A stretch of DNA of 64,000 bases from Clostridia bacterium (GCA_017403065.1 JAFQOT010000013.1:186001-250000); one strand, 5' to 3'. Positions 33,776 through 42,561 are shown, counted from the first letter of the stretch. Program-made: numbers and translations. The notes: a model not told the origin generated them from the sequence alone.

Positions 33776-33923
33776 GGCACCGTCTGGCTCGGTGCCGATG
33801 AAGGAGGAATTTTGAATTGGAAAGAATTTAATTGGTGCCAGATAGACAGAAAAAAGAAATTGGAGAAAAATGAAAAGACTTACATACAGAATCCGCCGTA
33901 AAAACGGAATAGTATGTAAGTCT
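33776..33923 (-). promoter_or_regulatory. Structured 5' leader with attenuator-like hairpins
   Basis: On the minus strand the leader first forms a 12-bp hairpin (33923-33876, AGACTTACATAC with GTATGTAAGTCT) followed by TTTT and another T-rich run, which looks like a terminator. A second hairpin (33796-33776) has the perfect stem GGCACCG/CGGTGCC. The TCTGGCACC at 33842-33834 can pair with the GCCAGA loop of the second hairpin. Mutually exclusive pairing of this kind is typical of attenuation. The rest of 33749-33970 shows no gene in the minus direction. Confidence 0.5.
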
Positions 33924-33969
33924 AAAATTCTTCAAAATATATGTTAATCTCTATTTATTTGACACATTA

Positions 33970-33998
33970 ATTATACCATATTTTTCATTTAAAGCCAA
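33970..33998 (-). promoter_or_regulatory. Promoter of the intervening-element operon
   Basis: On the minus strand TTGGCT (33998-33993), 17 bp, TATAAT (33975-33970), giving a leader of roughly 215 nt. It looks like a housekeeping promoter; no clear sigma-E or sigma-K promoter was found. Confidence 0.6.
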
Positions 33999-34266
33999 GC
34001 CCTAAATAGAAAGTTTTAAAAGATTTTCCGCCCGTCCTCTTGCCAAAACACTTAAAAAGAAAAAATGGTATAATTGCAGATTTATTTCGGTTTGTTTATG
34101 TGTTGGGAGCATTATTTCTATTTATTGAATTACGAATAGAGGGTGGGTGGTAAATGTCTTTTATATGTAAGTATTGATTTTTTAAGTAATATATATTATA
34201 ATATAAATGCAATCAGTTTTTGCAACGAAAAAGGGCAAAAACGACCATTTTTATAAAAAATTGAAA

Positions 34267-34310
34267 AACCTCGTAAGCCCTTGTAAATAAAGGGTTTACG
34301 GGGTTTTGTT
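34267..34310. terminator. Bidirectional terminator at the right end of the element
   Basis: CCTCGTAAGCCCTT (34269-34282) pairs over 14 positions with AAGGGTTTACGGGG (34290-34303, with G-T pairs), flanked by AAAAA and TTTTGTTT. It insulates the element from the cotJC 3' part. Confidence 0.8.
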
Positions 34311-34325
34311 TGAATTGGTAAACTT

Positions 34326-34333
34326 GGTGAAGC
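34326..34333 (+). repeat. Right attachment core (attR)
   Basis: Second copy of GGTGAAGC. The outer flanks of the element combine into a near-symmetric site: GGTAAACTT (34317-34325) to the left of the core in attR, and AAGCAAACC (31480-31488) on the right in attL, centred on the dinucleotide GT. Confidence 0.8.
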
Positions 34334-34415
34334 TTTACGCCTTACAACTGACAAGCTGGATAGTAAAAACTTCTACGCATTTAATCCGAATTTTGATAAA
34401 GGTTACAGGAAATAG
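34326..34415 (+). pseudogene. cotJC: Detached 3' part of cotJC
   Basis: Reading from GGTGAAGCT at 34326, the frame gives Gly-Glu-Ala, then LRLTTDKLDSKNFYAFNPNF and DKGYRK with stop TAG at 34413-34415. This is the conserved CotJC C-terminus missing at 31476. It has no start or ribosome site of its own and is only usable after the 2,850-bp element is removed. Codon phase matches the 5' part exactly. Confidence 0.93.
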
Positions 34416-34427
34416 CAACTATATTGT

Positions 34428-34480
34428 GGAGGGTCTGCGCACCCTCCCGAAAAAAGCAGATGGGAGACCATCTGCTTTTA
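34428..34480 (+). terminator. Terminators of the cotJ operon
   Basis: Hairpin GGAGGGT/ACCCTCC (34428-34447) is followed by AAAAGCAGATGG/CCATCTGCTTTT (34452-34480). They lie just beyond the detached cotJC end, as expected for the original operon terminator. Confidence 0.85.
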
Positions 34481-34518
34481 ATATAAGCTTTTTAAAAATT
34501 AAAAAAATTATAAAAAAT

Positions 34519-34547
34519 TTGACTTTGCTTAAAATGTGTGCTATTAT
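34519..34547 (+). promoter_or_regulatory. Promoter of the antiporter gene
   Basis: TTGACT (34519-34524), 17-bp spacer, TATTAT (34542-34547). Transcription would begin near 34554, only about 14 nt before a terminator-like hairpin. Confidence 0.8.
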
Positions 34548-34560
34548 CTATCAGGCATCA

Positions 34561-34605
34561 AGCACAACCCCTAAGGGCTATGCTCTTTTGGGGGATTTTT
34601 TATTT
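34561..34605 (+). promoter_or_regulatory. Promoter-proximal attenuator before the antiporter
   Basis: CCCCTAAGGGC and GCTCTTTTGGGG fold into a long hairpin (34568-34593) followed by ATTTTTTATTTT, an intrinsic terminator directly at the start of the transcript. An alternative stem AGCA (34561-34564)/TGCT (34581-34584) would put the CCCC in its loop, allowing an H-type pseudoknot with the GGGG. This suggests regulated read-through. It matches no riboswitch class I recognise. Confidence 0.5.
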
Positions 34606-34627
34606 TGAAGAGAAAGAAGTCCTTTTA

Positions 34628-35944
34628 ATGAATTTATTGCTAAGTGTTTCTGTTGCGCTTTTAGCAGGTCTATTAATGACCCGTATTTTTAAAATATTTA
34701 AACTACCCTCTGTTACTGCATATTTAATAGCAGGCGTTTTAATCGGGCCTTATTGTATTGGAGCATTAGGCTTAAACGGTATTGGCTTTAGCTCTATGCA
34801 TTCGGTAGAAAACTTAAGCGTTATATCAGATATAGCCTTAGGCTTTATCGCCTTTTCTATCGGTAATGAATTTCGTCTGGACGAGCTTAAAAAAACAGGA
34901 AAACAGGCAACTGTTATCGGAATCATTCAGGCGCTTTTAGCAACGATTTTTGTTGATTTATCCCTTTTTGGAATTCATTTGTTAATGCCTAATAAATTAA
35001 CCGTTCCTCAGGTTTTAATTTTAGGCGCTATTGCAACTGCCACCGCTCCTGCCGCCACATTGATGGTTGTACGTCAATACAAGGCTAAAGGTCCTTTGAC
35101 AAAGCTTTTGCTCCCTATAGTTGCTCTTGATGATGCAGTAGGTCTGATTATTTTCGCTGTATCCTTCGGTATAGCCAAAACAATAATCAGCGGTAGTATT
35201 GATTTGATTTCTATAATACTGACACCATTGATTGAAATCACAGCTTCTCTTATATTAGGATCTGTTATGGGATGGATTTTAACCCAGCTTGAAAAGCTTT
35301 TTAATTCTAATACAAACCGTCTTAATATGACCATCGGCATTGTGTTAATAACAGCGGCAATGTCCTCTTTGAAATTTAATATCGGTAGCGTACATATAGG
35401 CTTTTCTTCCCTTTTATCCTGCATGATGCTGGGAACTATCTTCTGCAATATTTGTCCTTTATCGCACGATCTTATGGGGGCTGCTGATAAATGGACCTCG
35501 CCGTTATTTGCTCTTTTCTTTGTTATAAGCGGCGCCGAATTAGAGCTTTCGGTATTTAGCGACTGGGGAATAATAATCATCGGTACGGTATACATAATTG
35601 CCCGTTGCTTAGGCAAGTATACAGGCTCAATGTTAAGCGCTAAAGCTACAAAATGCGCGCCTCAAATTTGCAAATACTTAGGCATTACCCTTTTCCCTCA
35701 AGCAGGAGTTGCCTTAGGTATGTGCGCTATAGCGGCTAATGAACTAACCGGAGGAGAGGGCGCTTTAATACGCAACATTACCCTTTTTGCAGTACTTATT
35801 TATGAGCTTGTAGGTCCCCTTCTTACCCGACAGGCGCTTACTGCTGCAGGAGAAATCACAGAAAAAACCGACGAGGTTAAAAACAGACGTCAAACAAAGC
35901 TTGCTGCCGCTTTGGATATGAAGAAAGAAAAAAATCAAAATTAA
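34628..35944 (+). CDS. CPA2-type cation:proton antiporter
   Basis: Membrane transporter of 438 residues with about twelve helices, sodium/hydrogen exchanger (KefB-like) fold. Seen are KLPSVTAYLIAGVLIGPYCIG near the N-terminus, the discontinuous helix region ALGFIAFSIGNEF, and LLPIVALDDAVGLIIFAVSFG with the acidic pair in the ion path. ATG 34628 starts the family-like N-terminus; the longer in-frame start reads through the attenuator. No KTN/RCK domain is present. The ion (Na+ or K+) is not certain. Confidence 0.9.
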   Translation: MNLLLSVSVALLAGLLMTRIFKIFKLPSVTAYLIAGVLIGPYCIGALGLNGIGFSSMHSVENLSVISDIALGFIAFSIGNEFRLDELKKTGKQATVIGIIQALLATIFVDLSLFGIHLLMPNKLTVPQVLILGAIATATAPAATLMVVRQYKAKGPLTKLLLPIVALDDAVGLIIFAVSFGIAKTIISGSIDLISIILTPLIEITASLILGSVMGWILTQLEKLFNSNTNRLNMTIGIVLITAAMSSLKFNIGSVHIGFSSLLSCMMLGTIFCNICPLSHDLMGAADKWTSPLFALFFVISGAELELSVFSDWGIIIIGTVYIIARCLGKYTGSMLSAKATKCAPQICKYLGITLFPQAGVALGMCAIAANELTGGEGALIRNITLFAVLIYELVGPLLTRQALTAAGEITEKTDEVKNRRQTKLAAALDMKKEKNQN

Positions 35945-35957
35945 ATATAATATTAAA

Positions 35958-35994
35958 ATACCACCTGAGTTGCGTTGTCAGGTGGTATTTTTAT
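35958..35994 (+). terminator. Terminator after the antiporter
   Basis: ATACCACCTGA pairs with TCAGGTGGTAT, followed by TTTTTATTTT. Confidence 0.88.
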
Positions 35995-36006
35995 TTTAAA
36001 ATTTAT

Positions 36007-36186
36007 TTAATTAAACATTGTTTGTACGCCGTCTACAAAATCTCCTACAGCCTTCACAAGCTTTGCGGAGCCCTTTGAAATGCTTTTATGGTCCTTAATC
36101 ATCACCTTACCAACTGCCAAAGCAGCAGCGCCCGCTATCATTCCTGCTCCCATTCCCTTTATAAATGACATTGAATTATTTTGCAT
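36007..36186 (-). CDS. Small glycine-zipper membrane protein
   Basis: A 59-residue ORF beginning MQNNSMSFIKGMGAGMIAG. One hydrophobic glycine/alanine-rich helix (about residues 9-27) is followed by a basic amphipathic part (KVMIKDHKSISKGSAKLVKA). GGAGGG precedes ATG 36186. The layout resembles short YtxH-like proteins. It lies alone between the antiporter terminator and secA. Function unknown. Confidence 0.65.
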   Translation of the reverse strand: MQNNSMSFIKGMGAGMIAGAAALAVGKVMIKDHKSISKGSAKLVKAVGDFVDGVQTMFN

Positions 36187-36328
36187 AATAAACCCTCCTT
36201 TTGAATTTATTATTTACTTTTTGACAAGCTTTTATTTATAAAAAATAATAATATTTTTAAAGTAATACTATATTTTTTAACAATTATGTGGTAAAATGTT
36301 ACATATATAATTTTGTGAGGTTATATCA

Positions 36329-39061
36329 ATGGGTTTATTATCAGTGTTATTTGGCAACTACAGCCAGAAAGAAATAAAAAGAATTATTCCCTTAAAAGAA
36401 AAGGTTTTAAAATTAGAGGACGAATACCACAAGCTTTCAAACGAGGAATTACGGGCAAAAACCGACGAATTTAAAGAACGTTTGGAATTAGGTGAAAGTC
36501 TGGACGATATTTTACCCGAAGCCTTTGCCACCTGTCGAGAGGCAAGTGACCGTGTACTTGGTATGCGCCACTTCCCTGTTCAGATTATAGGCGGTATTAT
36601 TTTACATCAGGGTCGTATTGCAGAAATGAAAACCGGTGAGGGTAAAACATTAGTAGCTACCCTGCCTGCATATTTGAATGCCCTTTCGGGAAAAGGCGTT
36701 CATATTGTAACTGTAAATGATTATCTTGCAAAGCGTGACTCTGAATGGATGGGTAAGCTATACCGTTTCTTAGGTCTTTCGGTTGGTCTTATTGTACACG
36801 GAATGAACCACGATGATAAAAGAGAAGCCTATAACGCTGATATTACCTACTGTACAAATAACGAATTAGGCTTTGATTATCTGAGAGATAATATGGTTAT
36901 CTACAAAGAGCAAAAGGTTCAACGCGAGCATAATTTTGCTATTGTGGACGAGGTAGACTCTATTCTTATAGACGAAGCCCGTACACCCCTTATAATTTCA
37001 GGTCAGAGCGATAAATCCACCGACCTTTATTCATCTGCGAACAGCTTTGCCCGTACTCTTAAAATGGTTAAGGTTAAGGAAATGGATGACAAAGCCAGCG
37101 ATGAAGTTACAAATTACGACGGCGATTATGTTGTTGACGAAAAAGCCCATACTGCAACATTAACCCCTGAGGGTGTAAAAAAAGCCGAACAGTATTTCAA
37201 CATTGAAAACCTTAACGACAGTGAAAATATTGCTATAGCGCACCACGTTAATCAGGCAATACGCGCCCACGGTATTATGAAGCGTGATGTTGACTATGTT
37301 GTTAAAGACGGTGAGGTTATCATTGTTGACGAGTTTACAGGACGTCTTATGTATGGCAGACGTTATAACGAGGGTCTGCATCAGGCAATAGAGGCTAAGG
37401 AGGGTGTAAAGGTAGCAAAGGAATCTAAAACTCTGGCTACAATTACCTTCCAGAACTTTTTCCGTCTTTACAGCAAGCTTTCAGGTATGACAGGTACTGC
37501 TATGACCGAGGAAGCCGAATTTCAAGAGATTTATAAATTAGATGTTATTGAAATTCCAACAAACAAGCCCGTTGCCCGTTTAGATGAAAATGACGTTGTT
37601 TACAAAACCGAAAAAGCCAAATATAATGCTGTAATAGAGAAAATAATCGAAAGCAATAAAAAAGGTCAGCCTGTGCTTGTAGGTACGGTTACTATTGAAA
37701 AATCCGAATTGCTTTCGGCTATGCTTAAAAAGAGGGGCATAAAGCACAATGTTTTAAACGCCAAGCACCACGAGCGAGAAGCTGAAATAATAGCTCAGGC
37801 AGGCAAATTCGGAGCTGTTACTATTGCCACGAATATGGCGGGACGCGGTACCGACATTATGCTTGGCGGTAACGCAGAGTATTTAGCAAAATCGGCGCTT
37901 AGACACGACGGTATCAGTGAGGACATTATAACCGAAGCCACTGGCTTTGCCGAAACTGATGATGCTGATATTTTAAATGCCCGTGAGGGTTATAAAAATT
38001 ACTATAATAAATTTAAAAATGAAATTGCGCCTGAAGCTGAAAAGGTCCGTCAAGCAGGAGGATTGTGTATTATAGGTACCGAGCGTCACGATTCAAGACG
38101 TATTGATAACCAGCTTCGCGGACGCGCGGGCCGTCAGGGCGATCCTGGAAACACACAATTTTTCGTATCGTTAGAGGACGATTTAATGCGTCTTTTCGGC
38201 GGTGAACGCATTTCTATGATGATGGATACCTTAAAGGTGGATGAAAATACGCCCCTTGAAAGCGGTATGCTTTCAAAGACCATTGAGGGCGCCCAAAAGA
38301 AAAAAGAGGGTATGAACTTTGCTATCCGCAAAAACACCCTTCAGTACGACGATGTTATGAATAAACAGCGCGAGCTTATTTACGCGCAACGCAACAAGGT
38401 TCTTAATGGCGACGATATAAGAGATACCATCCTTAAAATGATTGATGAAACTGTAGAAAGCTACTGTAGTCTTTATCTTGCAGATGATGAAGTTCACGAT
38501 AATTGGGATTTAAAGGGACTTAAGGAATATTTCTCAGGTTTTATAACAGATGTTGGGGACTTACAATTTAATACCGATGAATTAGCCAACACCTCAAGAG
38601 AGGAAGTTACTGAAAACCTTAAAGATAAAGCCCATAAAATTTATGAAAATCGCGAGACGGAATTTGGAAACGATGTTATGCGTGAAATGGAGCGTGTAAT
38701 GCTCTTACGCTCAGTTGATACCAACTGGATGGACCATATCGATGCTATGGACCAATTACGTCAAGGTATAGGTCTTAGAGCGTACGGTCAGCACGACCCT
38801 GTTATCGAGTACAGAAATGATAGCTTTGAAATGTTCGAAGCTATGACAAACGCTATTCGCGAGCAGACAGCTAAGCTTGTACTAAGCGTAAGAATAAAGA
38901 AAAACGAAGAGGTCAAGCGTGAAAAGGTAGCTAAAGAAATCACCGCGGGAGATAATAAGCCCCTGACGGTGCGAGGTAAGGGTGTTGTAAGCAAAAATGC
39001 CCTTTGCCCATGCGGAAGCGGTAAAAAATATAAGCGTTGTTGCGGCAAAGATATAGAATAA
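36329..39061 (+). CDS. secA: Protein translocase ATPase SecA
   Basis: Motor of the Sec export pathway at the membrane; 910 residues. Walker A is [13 protein letters not shown] (about residue 102), the DEAD-like box [20 protein letters not shown] follows, then NMAGRGTDI and [24 protein letters not shown]. The C-terminal zinc tail [14 protein letters not shown] for SecB/lipid binding is intact. TGTGAGG precedes ATG 36329. It is monocistronic with a terminator at 39067. Confidence 0.98.
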   Translation: MGLLSVLFGNYSQKEIKRIIPLKEKVLKLEDEYHKLSNEELRAKTDEFKERLELGESLDDILPEAFATCREASDRVLGMRHFPVQIIGGIILHQGRIAEMKTGEGKTLVATLPAYLNALSGKGVHIVTVNDYLAKRDSEWMGKLYRFLGLSVGLIVHGMNHDDKREAYNADITYCTNNELGFDYLRDNMVIYKEQKVQREHNFAIVDEVDSILIDEARTPLIISGQSDKSTDLYSSANSFARTLKMVKVKEMDDKASDEVTNYDGDYVVDEKAHTATLTPEGVKKAEQYFNIENLNDSENIAIAHHVNQAIRAHGIMKRDVDYVVKDGEVIIVDEFTGRLMYGRRYNEGLHQAIEAKEGVKVAKESKTLATITFQNFFRLYSKLSGMTGTAMTEEAEFQEIYKLDVIEIPTNKPVARLDENDVVYKTEKAKYNAVIEKIIESNKKGQPVLVGTVTIEKSELLSAMLKKRGIKHNVLNAKHHEREAEIIAQAGKFGAVTIATNMAGRGTDIMLGGNAEYLAKSALRHDGISEDIITEATGFAETDDADILNAREGYKNYYNKFKNEIAPEAEKVRQAGGLCIIGTERHDSRRIDNQLRGRAGRQGDPGNTQFFVSLEDDLMRLFGGERISMMMDTLKVDENTPLESGMLSKTIEGAQKKKEGMNFAIRKNTLQYDDVMNKQRELIYAQRNKVLNGDDIRDTILKMIDETVESYCSLYLADDEVHDNWDLKGLKEYFSGFITDVGDLQFNTDELANTSREEVTENLKDKAHKIYENRETEFGNDVMREMERVMLLRSVDTNWMDHIDAMDQLRQGIGLRAYGQHDPVIEYRNDSFEMFEAMTNAIREQTAKLVLSVRIKKNEEVKREKVAKEITAGDNKPLTVRGKGVVSKNALCPCGSGKKYKRCCGKDIE

Positions 39062-39066
39062 AAAAA

Positions 39067-39101
39067 GCGGGTAACTTAATTTAAACAAGTTACCCGTTTA
39101 T
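39067..39101. terminator. Bidirectional terminator between secA and the P-loop gene
   Basis: CGGGTAACTT/AAGTTACCCG 10-bp stem with A run before and T-rich run after. Confidence 0.85.
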
Positions 39102-39106
39102 AATTT

Positions 39107-40177
39107 TTATTTAAAAATATTTTCTGAAAAGCCCTCGGTAAATTTCGTTAATTTTTCAAAGTTCATAGCGTTTATATAGTATTTTTCTAAATCATCATGA
39201 ACTGCTTTAGCCTCTTTCAATACGGCAGCTGCTGAAAAAAGTAATTGCCTGATTGCCTTTTTATTAAATTTAAGCCTTTCCTTTAATATATGAAGATTTT
39301 TCTGACTTACAAATCTACGTGAATGAATACGGCGTATGTTAGTGCTAAAACGAATAAACTCATATTCCCTTACTATCGAAAGGGAAAGCTCAGGTATTAA
39401 AATATGATCGATTATTAAAGAAGGCACAAAAGGATTTTTAACTGTTATTATTTCATAGCCTTTTGATAATGCATCATTACGGATATACTCCATTATAATA
39501 TTTGATGCGGCTGCAAATTCGTCATCTATCACTATTATATTTTTATAATTGTCTGTTATACTTTTTGAATAGGATACAACCCCATCAGGTGTGACTCCCG
39601 TCAAAAAACGAACCCACTCATACGGCTTGTTCAAGGTTTTTGGTATATATTTTTTGCAAAGTCCATTAGCAAAATTTTTTACCTTTTCCTTTTGGGTAAA
39701 GGTACCTTCTATGTTATAATTATCTTCAAATAAGCTACCTGCCGCCCTTAAATACCGCGACGCAGATTTATGAAGCGCTTTGTTTTTCTTTGTCACAGAT
39801 AAAATTTCTTCTGCTCTTTGGCAAATAACTTTTTCATCCCAAAACTCAGCAAAATTAAGTATGGTTTCGCAAACAGCGGGAAAATCAGGGTCTACTGTAT
39901 GTGGGGATGTACCATCCATAATAACCGTCTTTATTTCAGGAAATATTACAGCATCTAAGGAATCAGGGTCGCTGCTACAGGGACAAAGCTCATATTTTAA
40001 CCCCTTTTTCTCCCCTTTTACTGCAATATATTTCATAAAGGTGGATTTCCCCGTACCGGGTCCCCCTTTAATAATATAACATCGCCAGTTTGCGTCAGGA
40101 TTATAAGCGCTTTTAAAGTGACTTACAAAGCCTTCGCAGGAATTTGCCGCCAAAAAATATTTACTGTTATTTTCCAT
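39107..40177 (-). CDS. P-loop ATPase of the PRK06851 type
   Basis: A 356-residue protein with Walker A KGGPGTGKSTFMKYIA (about residue 38) and a second acidic strand NIIVIDDEFAAASN near 230. The order of motifs and the C-terminal helix-rich tail match a conserved but uncharacterised ATPase group found mainly in endospore formers. There are no membrane segments. It is monocistronic. A sporulation role is only suggested by distribution. Confidence 0.75.
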   Translation of the reverse strand: MENNSKYFLAANSCEGFVSHFKSAYNPDANWRCYIIKGGPGTGKSTFMKYIAVKGEKKGLKYELCPCSSDPDSLDAVIFPEIKTVIMDGTSPHTVDPDFPAVCETILNFAEFWDEKVICQRAEEILSVTKKNKALHKSASRYLRAAGSLFEDNYNIEGTFTQKEKVKNFANGLCKKYIPKTLNKPYEWVRFLTGVTPDGVVSYSKSITDNYKNIIVIDDEFAAASNIIMEYIRNDALSKGYEIITVKNPFVPSLIIDHILIPELSLSIVREYEFIRFSTNIRRIHSRRFVSQKNLHILKERLKFNKKAIRQLLFSAAAVLKEAKAVHDDLEKYYINAMNFEKLTKFTEGFSENIFK

Positions 40178-40230
40178 TTTTGTCTTCCTTTCGTAAAAAT
40201 ACTACTTTATATTATTCCTGCAAATATCTT

Positions 40231-40259
40231 TTGACACAAAATAACTTTTATGATAAAAT
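40231..40259 (+). promoter_or_regulatory. Promoter of rnpB
   Basis: TTGACA (40231-40236), 17 bp, TAAAAT (40254-40259), about 8 bp upstream of the mature RNase P RNA. Confidence 0.88.
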
Positions 40260-40266
40260 ACCCTAA

Positions 40267-40619
40267 GAGTCGGTCAGACGGTTGCGAGATTTTAAAATCT
40301 TGAGGAAAGTCCGAGCCCCACAGGGCAGAATAGCGGCTAACGGCCGCCGAGGGTGACCTTAGGGAAAGTGCAACAGAGATATACCGCCGTACCTTTGTAA
40401 TCCGTAATTTGCGTGATTTGTACGGTAAGGGTGGAAAGGCGAGGTAAGAGCTCACCTATCATACGGGAACGTCATGATACTGTAAACCCTATTCGGAGCA
40501 ACGCTAAGTGTAGCTATACATTTGCCCGATGTGCTACGAAAAGCGGCTTGAGCGTAAGGAGCAATCCTACGTCGAGATAGATAACCGTCCGCGACAGAAC
40601 TCGGCTTACCGACCGACTC
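40267..40619 (+). ncRNA. rnpB: RNase P RNA
   Basis: Catalytic RNA that trims tRNA 5' ends. The terminal helix GAGTCGGTC/GACCGACTC closes the molecule. The conserved core is plain: GAGGAAAGTCCGAGCCCC and CAGAACTCGGCTTACCG, plus AGGGTGGAAAGGCG and GTAAACCC. About 353 nt. The J and P regions fit the ancestral type A architecture rather than Bacillus type B, judging by the GTAAACCC segment and its spacing; the type is less certain than the identity. Confidence 0.97.
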
Positions 40620-40629
40620 GTTATAAAAC

Positions 40630-40660
40630 AAATCACGCAAGGCAGCTTGCGTGATTTATT
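40630..40660 (+). terminator. Terminator of rnpB
   Basis: AAATCACGCAAG pairs with CTTGCGTGATTT across a 4-nt loop; also usable on the minus strand by spoIID. Confidence 0.88.
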
Positions 40661-40668
40661 ATTTATAT

Positions 40669-41625
40669 TTATTTTTCAATTTTACAGTCCTTATAATAAT
40701 GCTTTAAAATTTCTTTAAAGCTTTTTCCCTCTTTTGCCATAGCATTCGCGCCGTTTTGACTCATACCTACGCCGTGGCCATATCCTAAAACTGTAAATAT
40801 AAATTTATCATCATTAAAAGTCACAGTAAAATTACTTGACCTTAATTCCAAGGCTTTTCTCACATCAGAGCCTTTTAAACTGTTTTCGCAAAGCTTTAAT
40901 TGGGTTACAGTACCCGTTTCGGTTGTTTTAATATCATTAAAATAATCCTTCGGCTGTGCGGTTTCATTTATATAACCTTTAAGCTTTTCTTTTATCTCGT
41001 CTACTGTAAAGGTAATCTCGGTTTTATACCCTTGGGAAGCTTTATCCCATTCGCTCTTTACCGATTTTAAATAAGGGTAATCTTTACCCCAAACATTTAT
41101 GCAATCTTCCGTTTTGCCTGATGATATTGCGTGGTAAACAGCAAGTATTATTTCGCCGTTATATGTAATTTTATAATTTTCCACACTTTTTACTGCCTGC
41201 ATTATTTTTTTTGTATATTCCTCTGTTTTGCTTCCCCACTTTTCCTTCAGATTTTCCTTTGGTATAAAGCTTTGAGATACATTATGATCGGTAGATAAAT
41301 CATAATCCTTATCTTTATTTAAGTTTCGGTTATAGCAAGCGTAGGTATATGCTGCAACCGCCTGAGCCTTCAAGGCCTCTTCCTCGTACAGAGCAGGCAT
41401 TTCAGCAGCCACCACCCCGAATATATAGTCTGTCGCTTTCATTTCGGTGATTTTTTCAGTTTCAGGGTCATATATTCTGAATGTGTCTGCTTTTAAAGAG
41501 GTTTTTTCAATTTTTGTTTCCTTTTTAGCTGCGGCGATAACCTTTTGACCGTCATTCAGCACTGATAATGGCATTAAAAGCATTACAACTGCTATAAAAG
41601 TTGCTATCCAAAAGATTTTTTTCAT
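40669..41625 (-). CDS. spoIID: SpoIID/LytB-domain protein
   Basis: Peptidoglycan lytic transglycosylase needed for engulfment in sporulation. It has 318 residues with an N-terminal membrane anchor (about residues 4-22). The catalytic glutamate lies in FGVVAAEMPALYEEEALKAQ; the domain continues with YHAISSGKTED and ends with VLGYGHGVGMSQNGANAMA. ATG 41625 is chosen because AAAGAGGT lies 5 nt upstream; the longer in-frame start is not supported. It is divergent from the membrane protein at 41723. Confidence 0.93.
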   Translation of the reverse strand: MKKIFWIATFIAVVMLLMPLSVLNDGQKVIAAAKKETKIEKTSLKADTFRIYDPETEKITEMKATDYIFGVVAAEMPALYEEEALKAQAVAAYTYACYNRNLNKDKDYDLSTDHNVSQSFIPKENLKEKWGSKTEEYTKKIMQAVKSVENYKITYNGEIILAVYHAISSGKTEDCINVWGKDYPYLKSVKSEWDKASQGYKTEITFTVDEIKEKLKGYINETAQPKDYFNDIKTTETGTVTQLKLCENSLKGSDVRKALELRSSNFTVTFNDDKFIFTVLGYGHGVGMSQNGANAMAKEGKSFKEILKHYYKDCKIEK

Positions 41626-41722
41626 AAAAATACCTCTTTTTTTACAATTCTGTTGACTTTTATTTTTTTTGGTTATAAAATTATATTCATCAACAGATGG
41701 TTTTATTACTAAGGAGAATCTT

Positions 41723-42505
41723 ATGAAATTTAATAAGGTTATTGTATTTTTTACCATTTCTACGGTTTTAAGTATAATTACACGTTTTTTCCAAATCAAT
41801 TATACCGTTGATTTCAAAAACGGCTTTTTTTATCAGGAATATACAGGTTTGGGTTACTTTATTATAGCCTTTATTTTTACCTTTGCACTTATTACAGTAC
41901 TGTTTTCCTTTTCATCACACAGACGTCCGAAAAGTCCTCCGTCTAACTCGGTATTTTTAGGAATTTGCTCTTTTATTTTAGCCTTGTCTATTGTGTTTGA
42001 AGCATTTAATGAGTTTTTATTAACATCAAATAATATTCAGACACTTTTATTTAAGGTTTTTGGAATACTTGCGGCGGTATATTTTATAGCGTTGGGATTG
42101 AAACAGTTTATAGATATTCCTCTTCCGAATATGCTATCCCTTATTCCTGCTGTCTATGTTATATTCGTAATCGTTTTAAACTTTACAGCTATATCATCCC
42201 TTGCGCTCATTACAGATAATATTTTCTTACTTTCGGCATATTGTATTGTGCTTCTGTTCTTTATAAACTTCGCAAAGCTTTACAATGCCCTTGAAACCGA
42301 AGGCAATTTTAAAAAACTTTTAGCAACAGGACTTTCAGGATCATTGCTCTGCTTTACACAGTCAATACCCCATTTTATAATCAATATTATTCACAATAAT
42401 TCATATAACCATATTTCTAATATTTCTAACCTTTCCCTTTTTGCATTTGGATTATTTATTATAACCTTTATTTTTAAATGTTTTTCAAAACAAAATGCAG
42501 AATAA
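41723..42505 (+). CDS. Polytopic membrane protein of unknown function
   Basis: A 260-residue protein with seven or eight hydrophobic segments and few charged residues (for example GYFIIAFIFTFALITVLF and AYCIVLLFFINFAKLY). ATG 41723 follows AAGGAG. No family recognised. It lies between spoIID and a GH2 gene; the 56-bp gap to the GH2 gene permits co-transcription, but no functional link is evident. Confidence 0.75.
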   Translation: MKFNKVIVFFTISTVLSIITRFFQINYTVDFKNGFFYQEYTGLGYFIIAFIFTFALITVLFSFSSHRRPKSPPSNSVFLGICSFILALSIVFEAFNEFLLTSNNIQTLLFKVFGILAAVYFIALGLKQFIDIPLPNMLSLIPAVYVIFVIVLNFTAISSLALITDNIFLLSAYCIVLLFFINFAKLYNALETEGNFKKLLATGLSGSLLCFTQSIPHFIINIIHNNSYNHISNISNLSLFAFGLFIITFIFKCFSKQNAE

Positions 42506-42561
42506 TTTTATAAGCTTTACCGCCAAAATAATATTTACATAAATCAATAAGGAGCATAGTT

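Larger units (their letters stand above)
31476..34325. mobile_element. 2,850-bp intervening element splitting cotJC
   Basis: Bounded by the direct repeat GGTGAAGC (31476-31483 and 34326-34333). Joining the outside sequences at this repeat restores cotJC in frame. All internal genes run on the minus strand, against cotJC: a 62-residue protein, a DUF6809-like protein, a small serine recombinase, a secreted transglutaminase-like protein, a gene fragment and a resolvase-like protein without catalytic arginines. A bidirectional terminator closes the right end. By architecture it is a miniature skin-like element. It has no phage structural, replication or conjugation genes, so it may depend on its own recombinase for excision and on a helper for spread. 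Confidence 0.92.

Noticed and set aside
33870-33947. 25-residue plus-strand ORF starting MKRLTYRIRRKNG
   Set aside because: It has GGAG upstream, but it lies within the palindromic minus-strand leader hairpin and has no promoter in its direction. The structure explains the sequence better.
34306-34608. 100-residue plus-strand ORF across the right end of the element
   Set aside because: It is out of phase with the CotJC C-terminal reading, crosses two terminators, and lacks a ribosome site. The conserved CotJC peptide in the neighbouring frame explains the sequence.
40207-40640. Two minus-strand ORFs of 62 and 82 residues
   Set aside because: They lie over RNase P RNA, whose conserved core and closing helix are clear.
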